In this document: positions 47,272-60,000 of the stretch, one piece after another
Layout: each line of letters opens with the position of its first letter
Numbering within the stretch: position 1 is the stretch's first letter
Source of the DNA: Rosellinia necatrix
Taxonomy: Eukaryota > Ascomycota > Sordariomycetes > Xylariales > Xylariaceae
Direction of reading: 5' to 3'
DNA: 64,000 bases
Assembly: GCA_021209875.1 (NCBI GenBank)
Contig: JAGYVD010000006.1
Location: 434,001 to 498,000, forward strand
The notes under the pieces: generated by a model
What the model was told of the DNA's origin: nothing
Databases searched by the model: none
What the model saw: only the letters and a program-made list of their open reading frames with translations
Translations under genes and position numbers: made by a program

Positions 47272-49903
47272 CTACCTCATGAAATCTAAGAATCCACCGC
47301 CGAAGAATCCCTCCATGCTGGGAAACATGGCGTGCTCGCTCAAATCAAAAGAGGGTAGGCTGTCATTTGGATCGACGGTCTGTCCTTGCATTAGATCGTC
47401 CGCGGGATACGCCACGTGTACGGCCCCGTCAGACAGACTGTGAGAGCCGTCATGGGACGCCGTAGGGTCTATCTGGCCGTGAGGAGCCCGCTGCTGATCC
47501 AAAGCGGCCGGGGCGTGCGAGACGGCGAACGTGGGGGACGAGGGGGCGCGGACCCTGGCTTCGACCTTGCAGATGGCCAAAGCGCCGTACTTGTATGACC
47601 ACGCCTTGCCGGGCGAGGTTTGCACCCACTGGTCGAGGCGCGTGATGAGGCGCAGAACGACGGCGTCGGGGATGCGCGACTGCGAGGCGTCGTAGTGGGC
47701 GAGCACGAGCGCACAGTAGCCCAGGCACAGGCACGTGCAAGTCGGCGCCGTGTCCATCAGGAACTGCGGCATCTCGAGGAAGGTCTCGAGCACGAGGCGC
47801 GCGTACTTGCAGACGTTGGCGCGGAGGACGTCCCTGGCGGCGTCCTCCGTTTTGGTGTTCTTCGCGCGCGAAGGCACGTCTCGGATCGGTTCCGGGTCGG
47901 AGTCGTGGGTGCTTGGTGTCTTGTCGTCCTGTCTGGAACTGCCTACCGAGGCACTTCCCATCATGGGGGTGTTTTCGGTTGATAGAAGTGAGGTCGAGCC
48001 GAGCGCATCCCCCGTCTTTCCTAGGGCTCGGACAGCTAGTATCAGGCTGGCTGCATGGTAACCTATCCGAAGCATCGAAGACGTCGGCAACGCTGACATG
48101 AGTTGTTAGGGTCATGTACATATCAAGGTGATACGTAACGACTGCGAGGAACATACCCAATAGATGATTCCATCTCTGCTTCCATGTACGAAATTCCTCG
48201 CATTCACTTCCGTCGCTTGGGTAAGATTCATGGAGGAGTTTCTGATGAAGGACAGAGTACAGCATGATCTCAGCAACGAGCATGCTATCTTGCATCGTTG
48301 CTTGATAAAAGCTGAGTACTTCAAGGGTGGTAATTAGTCGTAAAACAGACAGGAAACAGCGGCTTCGGCTGGCTTACAAACATTGCACTGGTTGATATGA
48401 GACCCCTTAGGAATGACAGATGGTCTTCCGGTTGTCGCAGCCCACCTGTGTCGAACGTTAGTTGTCAGGGACGCAATTGGGGCGATAGGGTAAGGGCATA
48501 CTGCAGATGATGAAGGCAGATGATAGACCAAAGATGCATTGCCCTATGATCCTCAGCTGTCGAATTCCCTTTCTTGAGTCGGTTGACGATCTGTGTGAAA
48601 TAAATGCTCAACATGGCCTGCTTGGCGCAGTATCCGGTCAACAACCAACTATCAATGTACTCAACGCCTTGCTATCTTTATGGTCAATACCAGAGAGTCA
48701 GGATAGCGGAGGTCTCGCCATGGTGAATGCTTACGCTGCTTGGGGTGTTGGCATTGTTACTCATAATGAACATGGCATTGAGGTCATCCAAATCCAGAGG
48801 ACTGCAGAGAACAGCCTGGCCCAGGGTGATGCGCACATGTTCGTACATCTGGCGATGCAACGGGGTGCCACAGATGTCATCGCGGTAGACGACACCGATG
48901 AGGCAGCACACGCTATGCAAGAATGCCGACAGCCGTCGCGCATCCCCGTAATGTCGTAATTCGTCGAAGCCGCGCACAAGCAAGGTGTGCCCTTGATGCT
49001 TGATGAAACTAAGAAGGGTAGGCGCAGTTAGTCACAGGTTGCATCTACGACCCATTCGCTACCCGATGATACCTATGTCAACGTACAGCTCTACCAGGTC
49101 GCCTGCCGTCTGCTCGTCGATCAACCCTAACTGAACCAGATCAGGATTCCCATGGCCGACCATCCTACGGTACCCCAGGGTCACATGCTGACTGATCTCC
49201 CTCAGGACCACGATGGGTGCCGACTTGGAACCCCTATCCACCGGGTTCAAGAGATATTCGGGGTCGGGGGTTTCGTGGCTTGCAGGCGGCGCCCCGTCGT
49301 CCGGACCATCGGAGTCTGCGTGAGCTCGGGAAGAATGATTCGAAGTCTGCCGGGCGGATCCCAGGGCTTGGATCATAGACTTGATCTCTTGCAGGGCATC
49401 CTCGTGGCGTTGCAGCCTAGCGATGGATAGTCAGGCTGTGTGTCAGGCCTCGGTCATGTATGAAGTGAGACGACCAGAGTGAGACATAGACATACCTTTC
49501 CTCCACCCCGAGACGGGGACTCTCTGCTGCGGGATTTGGGTTCTGCAATGCATCATTCTGCCCACGTAGAGAGCATGCGATCCTAGCCAGCGAGTGTCAA
49601 CCTCTCCCACCCAATCATCCAGTATCCAGTCGCCCAGACGGCGAGAACGTACCTCAGGGTCTGGCAGCGGTGGCAGCCCTGGGCTCCAGGGTCGTATTCA
49701 CACCGGCACTTCAATCGCTGGCACGACAGGCACGAGAAGGCCCTCCGCCGTCGTTTCTGCGTAGAGTCTCTCCCGATGTTTTCGTCGGGGGAGCTCCGTC
49801 TCGCGGCCCTCTTCCGAGCCGGACCTGGGCTCTGGCCGTCGTTCCCATCCTCGGCATCGGGAGTGGCGACGGGGCTTTTCGGCCGCAGCGCTTGAGCTTC
49901 CAT
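47272..49903 (-). CDS. Zn2Cys6 fungal transcription factor, eight exons
   Basis: Exons on the minus strand: 49903-49653, 49582-49496, 49416-49063, 49008-48735, 48671-48502, 48445-48378, 48318-48157, 48092-47272; phases agree throughout and give 728 aa. The cluster reads CLSC-x6-C-x8-CHRC-x6-C, its last Cys supplied by exon 2. A coiled segment (EERLQRHEDALQEIKSMIQ) follows for dimerisation. The central part has RGFDELRHYGDARRLSAF, IGVVYRDDICGTPLHRQMYEH and EYIDSWLLTGYCAKQAML, typical of the fungal regulatory domain. The C-terminus is acidic and Phe-rich, a possible activation region. The exon 3/4 junction (donor GTAGCG) is the least certain. Likely controls neighbouring metabolic genes. Confidence 0.85.
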
Positions 49904-51332
49904 ATTCCCGTCTGATGCCGGCGCAAACCTCTATCGACCCTGGCAGAGGGCGACGGCTGTTTGAGACTGCGGGCTCCTTTGCCGGCGGAAATCGTTGGCG
50001 CTTTTTGTGGATCCGTACATGATTTGATAGCTGCCTGGGTAAACTGTAGCTAGCCTAACTTACTTAACCTTGCACCTGTTGAGCCGAAGACAGCCATGGT
50101 CGTCTGCACCGTCGGCTATCGGCGCCTAAGCATAACTACTGTAACTGCTTTCCTACAAGCAGATACTCGGGCAGGTAGGCAGTTAGAGGTACCTGGTACA
50201 GACATAAGTAATTAATTCAGTAATTGTTCTTGGACTATTCCCTGTCTGTCCTATTGAGCAAATTCGCTATCCAGAATCCAGGTTATCCAGTTGCCTGCAC
50301 AAGGCAAATAAATGCCTCCAATACATGACCAGCAGAGATAGGAGTCTATAAGTACTGGGCACCACGCAATTATCATAAATAGCGTACCCATATGGGTGTG
50401 TATCCCACCAATAGGCCCACGGCAGGAATTCATAACCACCATGATGACTTCTATACTTATATATATATATCGTGGCCTGCACGGGCTAGGCACGACGCGT
50501 TCTCTGTAATCTTACTTTAGTTATATCGCCGCTATCAATGTTATAGATGAATTAATGAGCCTTTGTCTAGTTATCGCAACCAGATATCAGTTCATAAAAT
50601 CTCCAGGAACCCTAGACACTTACTTACATTCTTTACGACACAGTCTAAAATTTGTCCACCCAATCATCACCGGCGAAGATAAACAGCGGGACCGGCCTTC
50701 TCACCCAAACCACTTGCCTTTTAGGGCAAGTCTTGTATATGTATCATTGGATAGGAATGGCGGGGTAGATGACTGCCATCTACCCCTCCAACCCCTCCAT
50801 TGTACTCCCTAGGCGCCTGCAGCCCGCCTGGAGCCCGCCGCCAGAGTCACATCCCCATGCCGGCGAAGACCGGTGAACGCCTCTTGAAACGACCTTTTTG
50901 AACCAGCCTGTCCAGTCACATCCCTACAGTCTCATTAAAAACCTCCGCTGAGCTCGCCAAAACGGTGCCCGACTAGCACTTATACGGCGCCTCCCCCACT
51001 AAAATAGTCAGTACCCGCGGTAATCCGCTAACTAAATTGCTGCAGGTCTGACTCGAAACTTTTTTCCCTGCCTAGAAATTCAGGGTTCAGCTTTACATTT
51101 TTTTGTTTTGTTTTTTTATTTTTATTTTTATTTTTTATTTTTTTTGGTCGTACTGCTGTTTTGGCGCTTTTGTGAAATTTCATTTCTAGGTCGTTCTTGC
51201 CTGTCCTCGTCTCCTTGGTTGCGTGGGTTAGACTTCTCTCTACACATCTGGTCCCGCTTCTCTGCCTCATTATCCTTCGTCACTCTCCTGCCGTCTCACT
51301 TCCCAGACATAAACGAATAACGAATTGTCAAG
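49904..51332. other. 1.4-kb intergenic region with divergent promoters
   Basis: No gene supported. A T-rich leader (51098-51145) precedes the phosphoribosyltransferase start. No long repeat seen. Confidence 0.5.
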
Positions 51333-52425
51333 ATGGTGGAGAAGGTCTACGTAACTTACAACGATGTGAGTTCATGTCATGCGTCCTGCCACCCATACTC
51401 ACATGCATATCACTACTACAACATACCTGTCAAAATGCGCCGGCATCCGACACACCTCCCAAACCCAGCTACTTGCCTATGCCCTTACTTTGCCTGTATG
51501 CCTATATGCCTACTTGCCTACCGATAAACTAGACGTGGGGGCCGGATGAGTAAGGCGGCATGCGGCTGCTTGGGATTCCATATTGTCCCCCCTCCATCAC
51601 CCATTACTCCTCCCTCCGCGAAACCTCTCCAAGCGTTCGCTAACGTCATCATGTGCGACGCTCGCAGGTGCACAAGCTCTGCCAGGAAGCGGCGCCGCAG
51701 ATGCTGTCAACGCTGCAGCCGCAGCTAATGATCGCCATCGGTGGCGGCGGGTATGTGCCGGCGCGGATCCTGCGATCGTTCCTGAAGCAGCCCGGCAGCC
51801 CGAATATCCCGATTCAGGCCATTGGGCTCTCCCTATACGAGCAGCTCGGCGGTGAGGGCGAGGGCGACAACGTTGTCGAGCAACTCGGAACCAAAGTCAC
51901 GCGCACTCAGTGGCTCGACTTCAGCAGCCTCGGTGGCATGGAGAACCTCGTGGGCAAGCGCATCCTGATCGTCGACGAGGTCGACGACACCCGCACCACG
52001 CTCGAGTACGCCGTCAAGGAGCTGCAGAAGGACGTCGAGGAGGTCTCGAAGAAGCTCGGCCGCGAGGGTGAGAAAACGGAATTCAGTATCTTTGTCTTAC
52101 ATGTGAGTTACCTCATCCTCTCCTTTCCGTTCTTGCTTGGAAGTGGTCGGGAACACGAGACGGGAACGGGACGAGACGGGAGCGGGAACGGGACGGGACG
52201 GGAACGGCGGCAATCGTGGATTGGTATGTGCTGACTACCGTGGCACGGTAGAACAAGGATAAGCAGAAGAAGGGCGTTCTCCCCGCAGACGCGATAGACG
52301 AGTCGAGGTATATCGCCGCCCGCACCGTCGCGGATGTTTGGATCTGCTACCCGTGGGAAGCAATGGATATCGACGAGCACGATAGGCTAGCGGCCGCGCA
52401 GAAGAACAAGACGGCTGCTGCGTAA
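51333..52425 (+). CDS. HPT1: Hypoxanthine/guanine (xanthine) phosphoribosyltransferase
   Basis: Three exons, 51333-51365, 51668-52102 and 52252-52425, giving 213 aa, close to the yeast Hpt1 length. Salvages hypoxanthine and guanine with PRPP to IMP and GMP in the cytosol. The joined start reads MVEKVYVTYND-VHKLCQ. The PRPP-binding motif is ILIVDEVDDTRTTL, and IAIGGGGYVPARILR forms the PPi loop region. The C-terminal part has VADVWICYPWE. The first intron is long for this window (302 nt); the second (149 nt) contains a GGGAC-type minisatellite. The upstream T-rich leader and ATG context agree with the start. Confidence 0.92.
52146..52207. repeat. GGGACGGGAAC-type minisatellite inside an intron
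   Basis: Degenerate tandem GGGAC/GGGAAC units within the second intron of the phosphoribosyltransferase gene. Confidence 0.75.
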
Positions 52426-52833
52426 TGAAATTTAACGACAAGCACATTGGGGCGTGAACATACGCGCTGGTACACCAAAAAAAAAAAAAAAAATTTGCGA
52501 TAGAAAAAGGGTAAACCAAAGTTACCCAGGTAGAAGGGAAGGTTTGATAGAGGAAAAGCCGTGGCGGCTAAGCTACCTCTGCACACGACCACACATACGA
52601 TAAATACTCATTAAGAAACTAAGACAGAAAAAAAAAAAGAGAAACACCCATTGAAGATGAAGGGCTGAAGTGTATATGCAAGATGTCTATGGTGTCGTAA
52701 CGGCGACTAATGCAGCTCGCGCTAGAGGTGTCATCCGTCTGTATGTCTAAACAACAAAACAGTGAATATAAAGTAATCGCTCACAAACCCCTCTCCGCTT
52801 CGTTCTTGTCTTTTCTTTCTCTCTTTCTTCTGT
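52426..52833. other. Intergenic region between convergent genes
   Basis: Poly(A) runs near 52478-52493 and 52627-52638; no gene seen. Likely 3' untranslated regions. Confidence 0.5.
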
Positions 52834-53874
52834 CTAACCACCGAGAGTACCCTCTTCTTCGTGTTTCTTCTTGAGCTTCTTCTCGTGCTTCATGAACTCG
52901 CGGATGCCCACGGGGATATTAGTGTACAGGTCGTCGTCCCAGAGGTCCTTCGCGATCCTCCGAGTCGGACGAATATTCTCGGCGCTCTCCTCCCCCGCCC
53001 GCCAATTCGCCTCGCTGCCTCCCCCGTCATCATCCATGCTCGACGACGACGACGAAGGCACGGAGACGCCGCCGACGGTGGTTTTGGTACCGGCATCGGC
53101 CGTCGCCGCCGCCGCCCGCAGCGCCTCCTGCGCGCGCGCTGACGCCTCCGCCCACTCCTCCATCTCGTCGCGGTACCGGTCCCACACGCAGTCGACGCAC
53201 CCGCTCATGCAGCAGTCGTCGGGCTCCGCGGGGCGCGGCGGCACCCGCACGCCGGCGACGAGGCTACCGCGCTGCCGCTGCGCGGCGTGCCGGAGGGACT
53301 GTAGGCGGTCAGCGCGCTGCGTGGGGCCGGCGAGGCGCGAGCTGAACGTGATGCTGCGCGTCTCGCCTTGTTCTTCTTCGGCGGCGGCGGAGGAGGAGAG
53401 GGAGGAGGAGGAGGAGGAAGAGATGGGGTCTGTCGTGGTGGGCTGGGGCGGGGAGGTTGGGGGTGTGGTGGTGGTGCTGGAGATGGTTGTGGTACCTGAT
53501 GATGATGATGATGAGGATGATGGTGGTGGTGACGAAGGGCCGGTCGTAGACTCAGCGTCCGCCTTTGACTTCGGAGGCTTCTTGGTTGAGGAGCGCGCAG
53601 GGGGCTTCGTCGACGCGGTCGTGGTCGTGGTCGTGGTTGTCGGCGGCGGCGTCTTCGGTGCCGGCTCCTCGGGCTTTTTGGCCGCCGGCTTGTCGAGGAT
53701 GGCCTCGTAGTACGGCCCGATCGGCATCGCTTGCGCCCACGACTCGCCGGGCGTGCCGCCTGGTAGCGATCCGCTGCCCCGCGAGGCGAAGAAGGCGCGC
53801 TGCGCTTGGGAGGTGCGCGACGGCAGGGATTGGAGGCGCGTGACGCGCATTAGCGGTCTCATGTTGGGCCGCAT
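52834..53874 (-). CDS. Oxidoreductase-like domain protein, probably mitochondrial
   Basis: 346 aa, one exon. The start is Arg/Ser-rich without acidic residues in the first ~40 positions, like a mitochondrial targeting sequence. A long Thr/Ser/Pro-rich low-complexity region spans residues ~66-165. The conserved core is VPPRPAEPDDCCMSGC followed by VDCVWDRYRDEMEEW (residues ~211-241), the Cys-rich signature of the oxidoreductase-like family (PF09791, OXLD1). The C-terminus has KDLWDDDLYTNIPVGIREF and a Lys/Glu tail. Trinucleotide repeats in the DNA encode the Ser and Thr runs. Biochemical role of the family is poorly defined. Confidence 0.85.
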   Translation of the reverse strand: MRPNMRPLMRVTRLQSLPSRTSQAQRAFFASRGSGSLPGGTPGESWAQAMPIGPYYEAILDKPAAKKPEEPAPKTPPPTTTTTTTTASTKPPARSSTKKPPKSKADAESTTGPSSPPPSSSSSSSSGTTTISSTTTTPPTSPPQPTTTDPISSSSSSSLSSSAAAEEEQGETRSITFSSRLAGPTQRADRLQSLRHAAQRQRGSLVAGVRVPPRPAEPDDCCMSGCVDCVWDRYRDEMEEWAEASARAQEALRAAAATADAGTKTTVGGVSVPSSSSSSMDDDGGGSEANWRAGEESAENIRPTRRIAKDLWDDDLYTNIPVGIREFMKHEKKLKKKHEEEGTLGG

Positions 53875-54545
53875 GGTTGGGGAACGTTAAAGGTACTATT
53901 GCGGAGGAAAATGGGGTGGACGATGTATGAGGGATAAGGTGTAGGTGGGTAGGTAGGTAGGTATAAGGATGAGGTTATATCTCATGCTATTAATTTTCTG
54001 GCTGTCCCTTTGCGTGCTTCTCTGGAACAGCTGTTGCCAAGGCCGCTAGACAAGGGTGTGTACCCAATAAAAGCCATGCATTCAAGGGCAGTGGCGATCA
54101 GGTGATTAAAGGCCAATAACCGAGGTGGCTCAGAAAGCAGGCAGTTATTTTGCCCCAAAAAGCCTGGTGAGAATGTTTCGAGTGTTGTAAGGGTAGGCAC
54201 GACCCAGAGTCGAGCGGTTACCCACAACGATGACCTAAACTACGACTTCGCTTTCCAATCGTGATACAGTGTTGAAGTGAGACATAACGTCATGGGTAGA
54301 GTGTATTCAAGTCGGGGAAGGCGGAAGTCAAGTATTGTATTTAAGCTAGCTGCTGAACAGCAAGGAACTTATCCCTCTACTTCGAATACATCATTATTAG
54401 GGGGTGAGGTACGCAGTCTTGTTGCAGTCGCTTCGCAAGGTGATCTCTGGTTCTCAGAAGGGGTATTAATAGAATATTTCTATTTAAAGGGTTTATTTTT
54501 TAAATATAAACTTTTTATATATGAAGAGGCAGTATAAGGGGAGGT
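53875..54545. other. Intergenic region before the AT-rich block
   Basis: GTAGGTAGG words at 53942-53962. An open frame at 54277-54537 (+) lacks a domain and runs into the AT-rich border; not called as a gene. Confidence 0.45.
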
Positions 54546-54995
54546 GTAGGGTGGTCTGTGCACCTGGGACCTAAAACCAATATATTTTTTACCCTAGTTT
54601 AGAAAATAGCTCTATAACTAATACAACATTATTTTTTATTCCAACTTTAATAAATTAGTAAAAGCTGCAGCTATTTGAATTTTTTTTTGTATATTTTTTT
54701 TTTACTACAGTTTAATATAACTTGTGTATTTGTTTATTATTAAAATTGTTAATTAATTAGGTTGCTAAAAGGTTTTTGGTCTAGTAGTAGCTATTTAAAA
54801 AAAAATTAAATAAAAAAAAAAGCAATAGCAATAAACTAGAAATTAAAAACAGATTAATATATTTATAAACTATAGAGCTAAAATATTTTATTAAAAGCTT
54901 TAATTTAAATTATAGGTTTTTTAAACAAATTAAAACTTGTATATTTTTTTTGGGATTTTTTTTAATTATTATTTAATAAGATTTTATTAATTAAA

Positions 54996-55251
54996 TGATA
55001 AGTCTGGTCAGGGGTATGAAGCTGTAAATAGCTGTATTTTGCTGTATGCTGGTCTGTATTGTGGTGTTGTATGTATGTGGTGATGAAGATGGTGGAATTC
55101 TTGGTGCAGTCCTAGAATTCCACCTACTAGTACAGGTAGGTGGGTGGGCCTAGCCCAAGTGGGCTAGCCCAGGTGGCCTGGGCCACCTTATCTAATCTTA
55201 CAGTGGGGCAACTGGTGGTGCCAAGCCTGGCACCCCTTGCCTACTCTAACA
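54996..55251 (-). mobile_element. Solo LTR, 256 bp, flanked by a 5-bp target duplication
   Basis: Inverted copy of the LTR at 35809-36064. On the plus strand it starts TGATAAGTCTGG and ends CTCTAACA, with TTAAA immediately on each side (54991-54995 and 55252-55256). TG...CA ends plus a 5-bp duplication are the hallmarks of a solo LTR left after recombination. Confidence 0.87.
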
Positions 55252-56820
55252 TTAAAACTATAAAAATTAGCTTTAAAAAAATTAAAAGTATTTATTATTA
55301 TTAGTATAATAATTGTTTTTGTTATTATATAATAGCAATTTATTATTTAATATTAATATTAATATAAAACTTTAAATTATAAGATTTATAAAAAAATTTT
55401 AAGCTAGCTAGAATATTAAAACAACTTGGATTTAAAAAAATATATAGTGTTAAACTGTTTAAAAAGCTTATATAAAACTTAAAACTAAGATCTAAGCTGA
55501 TTTAAACAAATTATTTAGTTTATTTTGTTATTAATACAAAAAAAACGTGTTTAATTTTTATATTTTAATTAAAGTTTTTAATATAGTATGATTTTTTAAT
55601 TAAATAAATTTATATTATTTTTATATAGTTTATAGCTTAATTTTTTAAAGCTTTTAACTTTATATTTAAAGAAGCAATTTTTAAAATATTTAGTAAAAAT
55701 TATTTTTTTTAAAAAAAAAAAGCCTGGGTAAAAACTTAAGAAAATATATAAAAAATATAATTTTTCATATTTAAAAAGTTTTAAAAAATCTAGCTTTACT
55801 TAATAATAATTTAGTTTTATAAAACAAAATAAAATCTGTTTTTTATAAAAGTTTTAAAAAAAAAAGCTTAAAAATAATATTAATATATAAAAGCTGACTT
55901 GCAGAAAAATTAGGCAGCTTTTTAAAAAAGTTTTATAAACCGATTTGTTTTAAAAGTAATAAACCAAGATTTAAAATTAAAAACTTGTCGCAGAAGAACA
56001 GATGAATCATATAAGAACAGTAGAATTAAAGCCAAGCGATCAGTGCAGGCAAGTTAATTCAAGCTTATAATAATAATCTATTTAGTTAAGTTTTATTATA
56101 TAAAAATAATCGGACTAGCTAGTTTATATATACAGCTTAAAAAGGTTATATTTTTTCTGTTTTATAATTAGTTTGTTTAAATAGGTTAAGCTTATATAAG
56201 CCTGACCGCTTATTTTAACAGTTATTAATTTAATTATAAAGCTTACAGCAGCATTTAAGCTATAATTACTAGCTTTTTATTAAAGCTATTTATTTTATTA
56301 TAATATATTTTTAAATCTAATTAATTAAAGCTTAATTTATAAAATAAATTTTAATAATTGTTTTATATAGCTTTATATATAAAAATAAGTAATAATTTTA
56401 TAATTAATTTAAATAATTACTTTTAAAAATTTTATAATTAAAAAGCTTTTTTTTAATGAAAAATTATTGTTTAAAATAATTAATAATAATAATAAAAATA
56501 TAGTTATTAAAATAATTAATTAATAAATAATTCTATAAAAGCAATATAAACATTTTTAAATAAATAATAGCTTAGCTTTTTTTAATTTTTAAATCGATTA
56601 ATTAATTTATATATAATTTTTAAACTGCTAGTATTTTAACGCGCGTTAGTTTTAAATTAACAGCTGTTTTTTAATAGTTTTTAAATAATTTTTAAAATCG
56701 TTTTTTTTATAAATAATTTTTTTTTAAATATATGCTATAGCAGGCAGCTTTATATATAATTAATTGTTTTAATTAATATAAATAGTATTAAAAATTTTTT
56801 ATGTTTAATTTTTTAAGCCG

Positions 56821-57074
56821 TGTTGCACCAGTTATAAATAAGAAGTCAAGGCTCTAGCAATAAGTGATGTATTGTACGAAAAATCTACAGATAAAAAAGG
56901 AAAGAGTAAGTGGGAGGAATTAGCCTACTAGAATTTTGGCTAAGTGCAGGTGTATAGGGTAGGTCTAGTCTGTGCGCTACAGCTGGTCTATGCGCACCAG
57001 TTGATAATAAGTGTACAGATGTTCTGCGCGTGCTACGTATATTATAGGAAGGATTAAACCAGCTATTTATAACT
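56821..57074 (+). repeat. Left LTR of the 6.7-kb retrotransposon
   Basis: Begins TGTTGCACCAG; contains GCGCTACAGCTGGTC shared with the right copy. The first ~60 bp keep more C/G than in the right LTR. Confidence 0.85.
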
Positions 57075-60000
57075 ACTTTTTTTTTTAAAAAAAAATAGCT
57101 TGTTTATAAAACATGTCTGGGTTTTAAACCTGTAACTTTTATATAGTGTTTTCTAGCAAAAAAAAAAAATTGCTTTAAGTATTTACTTATATAATGCTTT
57201 TTAGGCCTTTATATTATTAAGTTATTATATAAGTTTTTTTATATTATATTATTTTTTTTTACGTTTATTTTAGTTTATATTTATTTTTGTTTTTGTTTTA
57301 TTATATTTTTTTATACAGCTTTATTATTATTTTTATATATTATATTAAACTTGGTTTTTTTGCGGCTTATAACTAATTATTTAATTTTATTAAAAGTTTT
57401 GCTGCTTTTAGATTTATATTATAGAATTTTTTAATAATTTTATATTATTTTTAAAATTTTTGCCGGATATTATTTATTATTAATATTTTAATTTTTTAAT
57501 TAATTTAATATTATAGTTTTTATAATATATTTTTAAAGCTTTAATTTTTTACGATAAATTTTTTTTTTTTGCGGTTTAACTAATTTTTATTTAAGTTTTT
57601 AAGCTTTTGTTCTAATAATAAATTATTTAAATATAATTATAATCGGTTGGTATAATATTAGTTTATTAATTTTAATTAAATAGTACTTTTAAAATAAATA
57701 TGTTTTTATTTTTATTAATTATTTTAAATTTTTATTATGTTATAAAATAGTTTAATTTATTAAATAAACGGTTTATTTTTATAATTGTTTTTTTAATATT
57801 AATATATAACTTTTTATATTAAAGTCGGGGTTTTATTATTTGCGGTTAGTTTGTTTTATTATTTATATTTAAGTTTATTTTAAATGTTTTTTAATAAAAT
57901 CTATAAAATAAACTATTTTTAATGCTTTATTTTACGTTTTTATTTTAAATGCTTTTTTTAATTAATAGTTTTTAGTTTTTTGTAGCTGTTTTATTTTTTA
58001 GTTAAAATTAAAAAGTATTAAAAATTTTATTTTTATTTTATAAAATAATAATTCTATAAACTTATAAAATAATAATGTTTAAATATAATTTATTATTAAT
58101 ATTTATTTAAATTAGTTGTTTTAGTAATAGCTAATATAAAGCTTTAATTATTAGTTAAAATATTTATTTATTATTTTTGTTTATTTAGCGGTTTTATAAT
58201 ATTTTATAAAAACTAATATATATTTTATATTTATTAATTTATATAATTTATTAATAAAAGCTAAAATAAATTATAGTTTTTATTTAATATTATAGTTATA
58301 AATATATTAAATATTTTAAATAAGTTTTTATAATATATTTTTGTTATATTAATCGTTATAGCTTATATTATATAAAAAATTGTTTATATTTTTTTTAAAT
58401 AGTTTATTATAATTAACGCGTTATTATATTTATGTTTATTTTAAGCATTTATTTAAAATTTATTATTAAATATTATTATATACGGTTAAAAATTAATAAT
58501 AATTTTAAAAACTTTAAAGTTTTATCGCGAAATATTTTTATTAGTCGGTATTTTATATAGTTTATTATATATATATTATAATTATTAGCTAGTTTAAACT
58601 ATTAATATTTTTTAATATTAGTTTTTAGTTTTATGTTTGCTTAAATAAGCAGTAAATATATAATTATAAATTTTTAAATAAGCTTAGTTTTTAAATAAAA
58701 ATAATCAGAGATTACCAGCTTTTTATATATTATTATTAATCTGTTTTTAAGTTGCTAAAAGTTGTTATTTTTATTTTTTAGTTTTTATTAATAGATTTTT
58801 ATTTTAAAATCTTTTTAGTTTTTTTAATATTTTATCGATTAGTTAAAAACTAATTAATTTTTAATTTTTTTTTAAAGCTAATATAAAACTTAATATTTCT
58901 CCGTTTATAAAAATATTAGTTTTGTTTTACTAATAATAAATTAAAAATTGCTAAATGTTTTATGTTTTTTTAGCTTTTATATTATTAAATCTTTTATTTA
59001 CATAATAAAACGTTAACTACTACGTTTTTTTTAAAATAAAAATAATTAAAAGTTATATTTTAAAAATAGTTTAATTTATTTAATTTATTTTAAATTTAAA
59101 TATTATTTTATATTAAAATATTTTAATGCTTAATAGTTTATAATTATAAAAAAGTTTTTTTAATTATTTATTAATTCTAGCTTTTATTTTTTAATGTTAT
59201 AATTATAGCTAGTATTTTTTATTAAAAATATTATAATTTAGTTCAGCATTATATAATATTTTTAAAAATAAGCTGTAAAATATTATTTGTTTCTATATAA
59301 CTATAATAATATTTCTGCTGCAACTTTATTAAACAAGTTAATTTTAATTTTTATAAGCAGTTTATATTAATAATATTTTAATAAAAAGCTATTATTAAAG
59401 CTTTTTTAATTAATAAAAGCTTTGTTATAATTATTTATTTAATTAAAAGCTTTATTTTTTATATTAAATAATTTATAAAGATTATAATATAATTATATTA
59501 ATTAATAAACTTTTAATAAAAGTTATAAAATTTTAAAAAGATTATATGTTTTTATTATAATAAAAGTTTTTAATTTATTATAACTTTAATTTTATTAAAT
59601 TAACTTATATATTTTTAATATTAATAATATAACTTAAAAATTTAGTTTATTATATATAAAACTTTAATTTTTTAAATCGGCTTATAAGCTAATATTATAC
59701 AGCTTTTAAAAAACTTTTTTTATATATTTTATATGTTTTTAAGTTGTTTAAATAAATAAATATATTATTTATATATACGTTATAAAATTATTTAAAAATT
59801 AAATAATATATTATTAATATATTTTTAAAATACAAACAAACTATTTATTAATTTAAACAACAATATTTTATAACAATATATTTTATATTTTATATAAAAA
59901 TAGTTAGATTTTATTATTTTATATATATAAATATAATAAAAAGCTTATTTTACGTCGATTTTATAAAAATTTTAGCATTTAAAATATAAAACAGGGTTTT

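Noticed and set aside
52871..53710. 279-aa plus-strand frame opposite the oxidoreductase-like gene
   Set aside because: Caused by trinucleotide repeats; the minus frame contains the conserved Cys motif.
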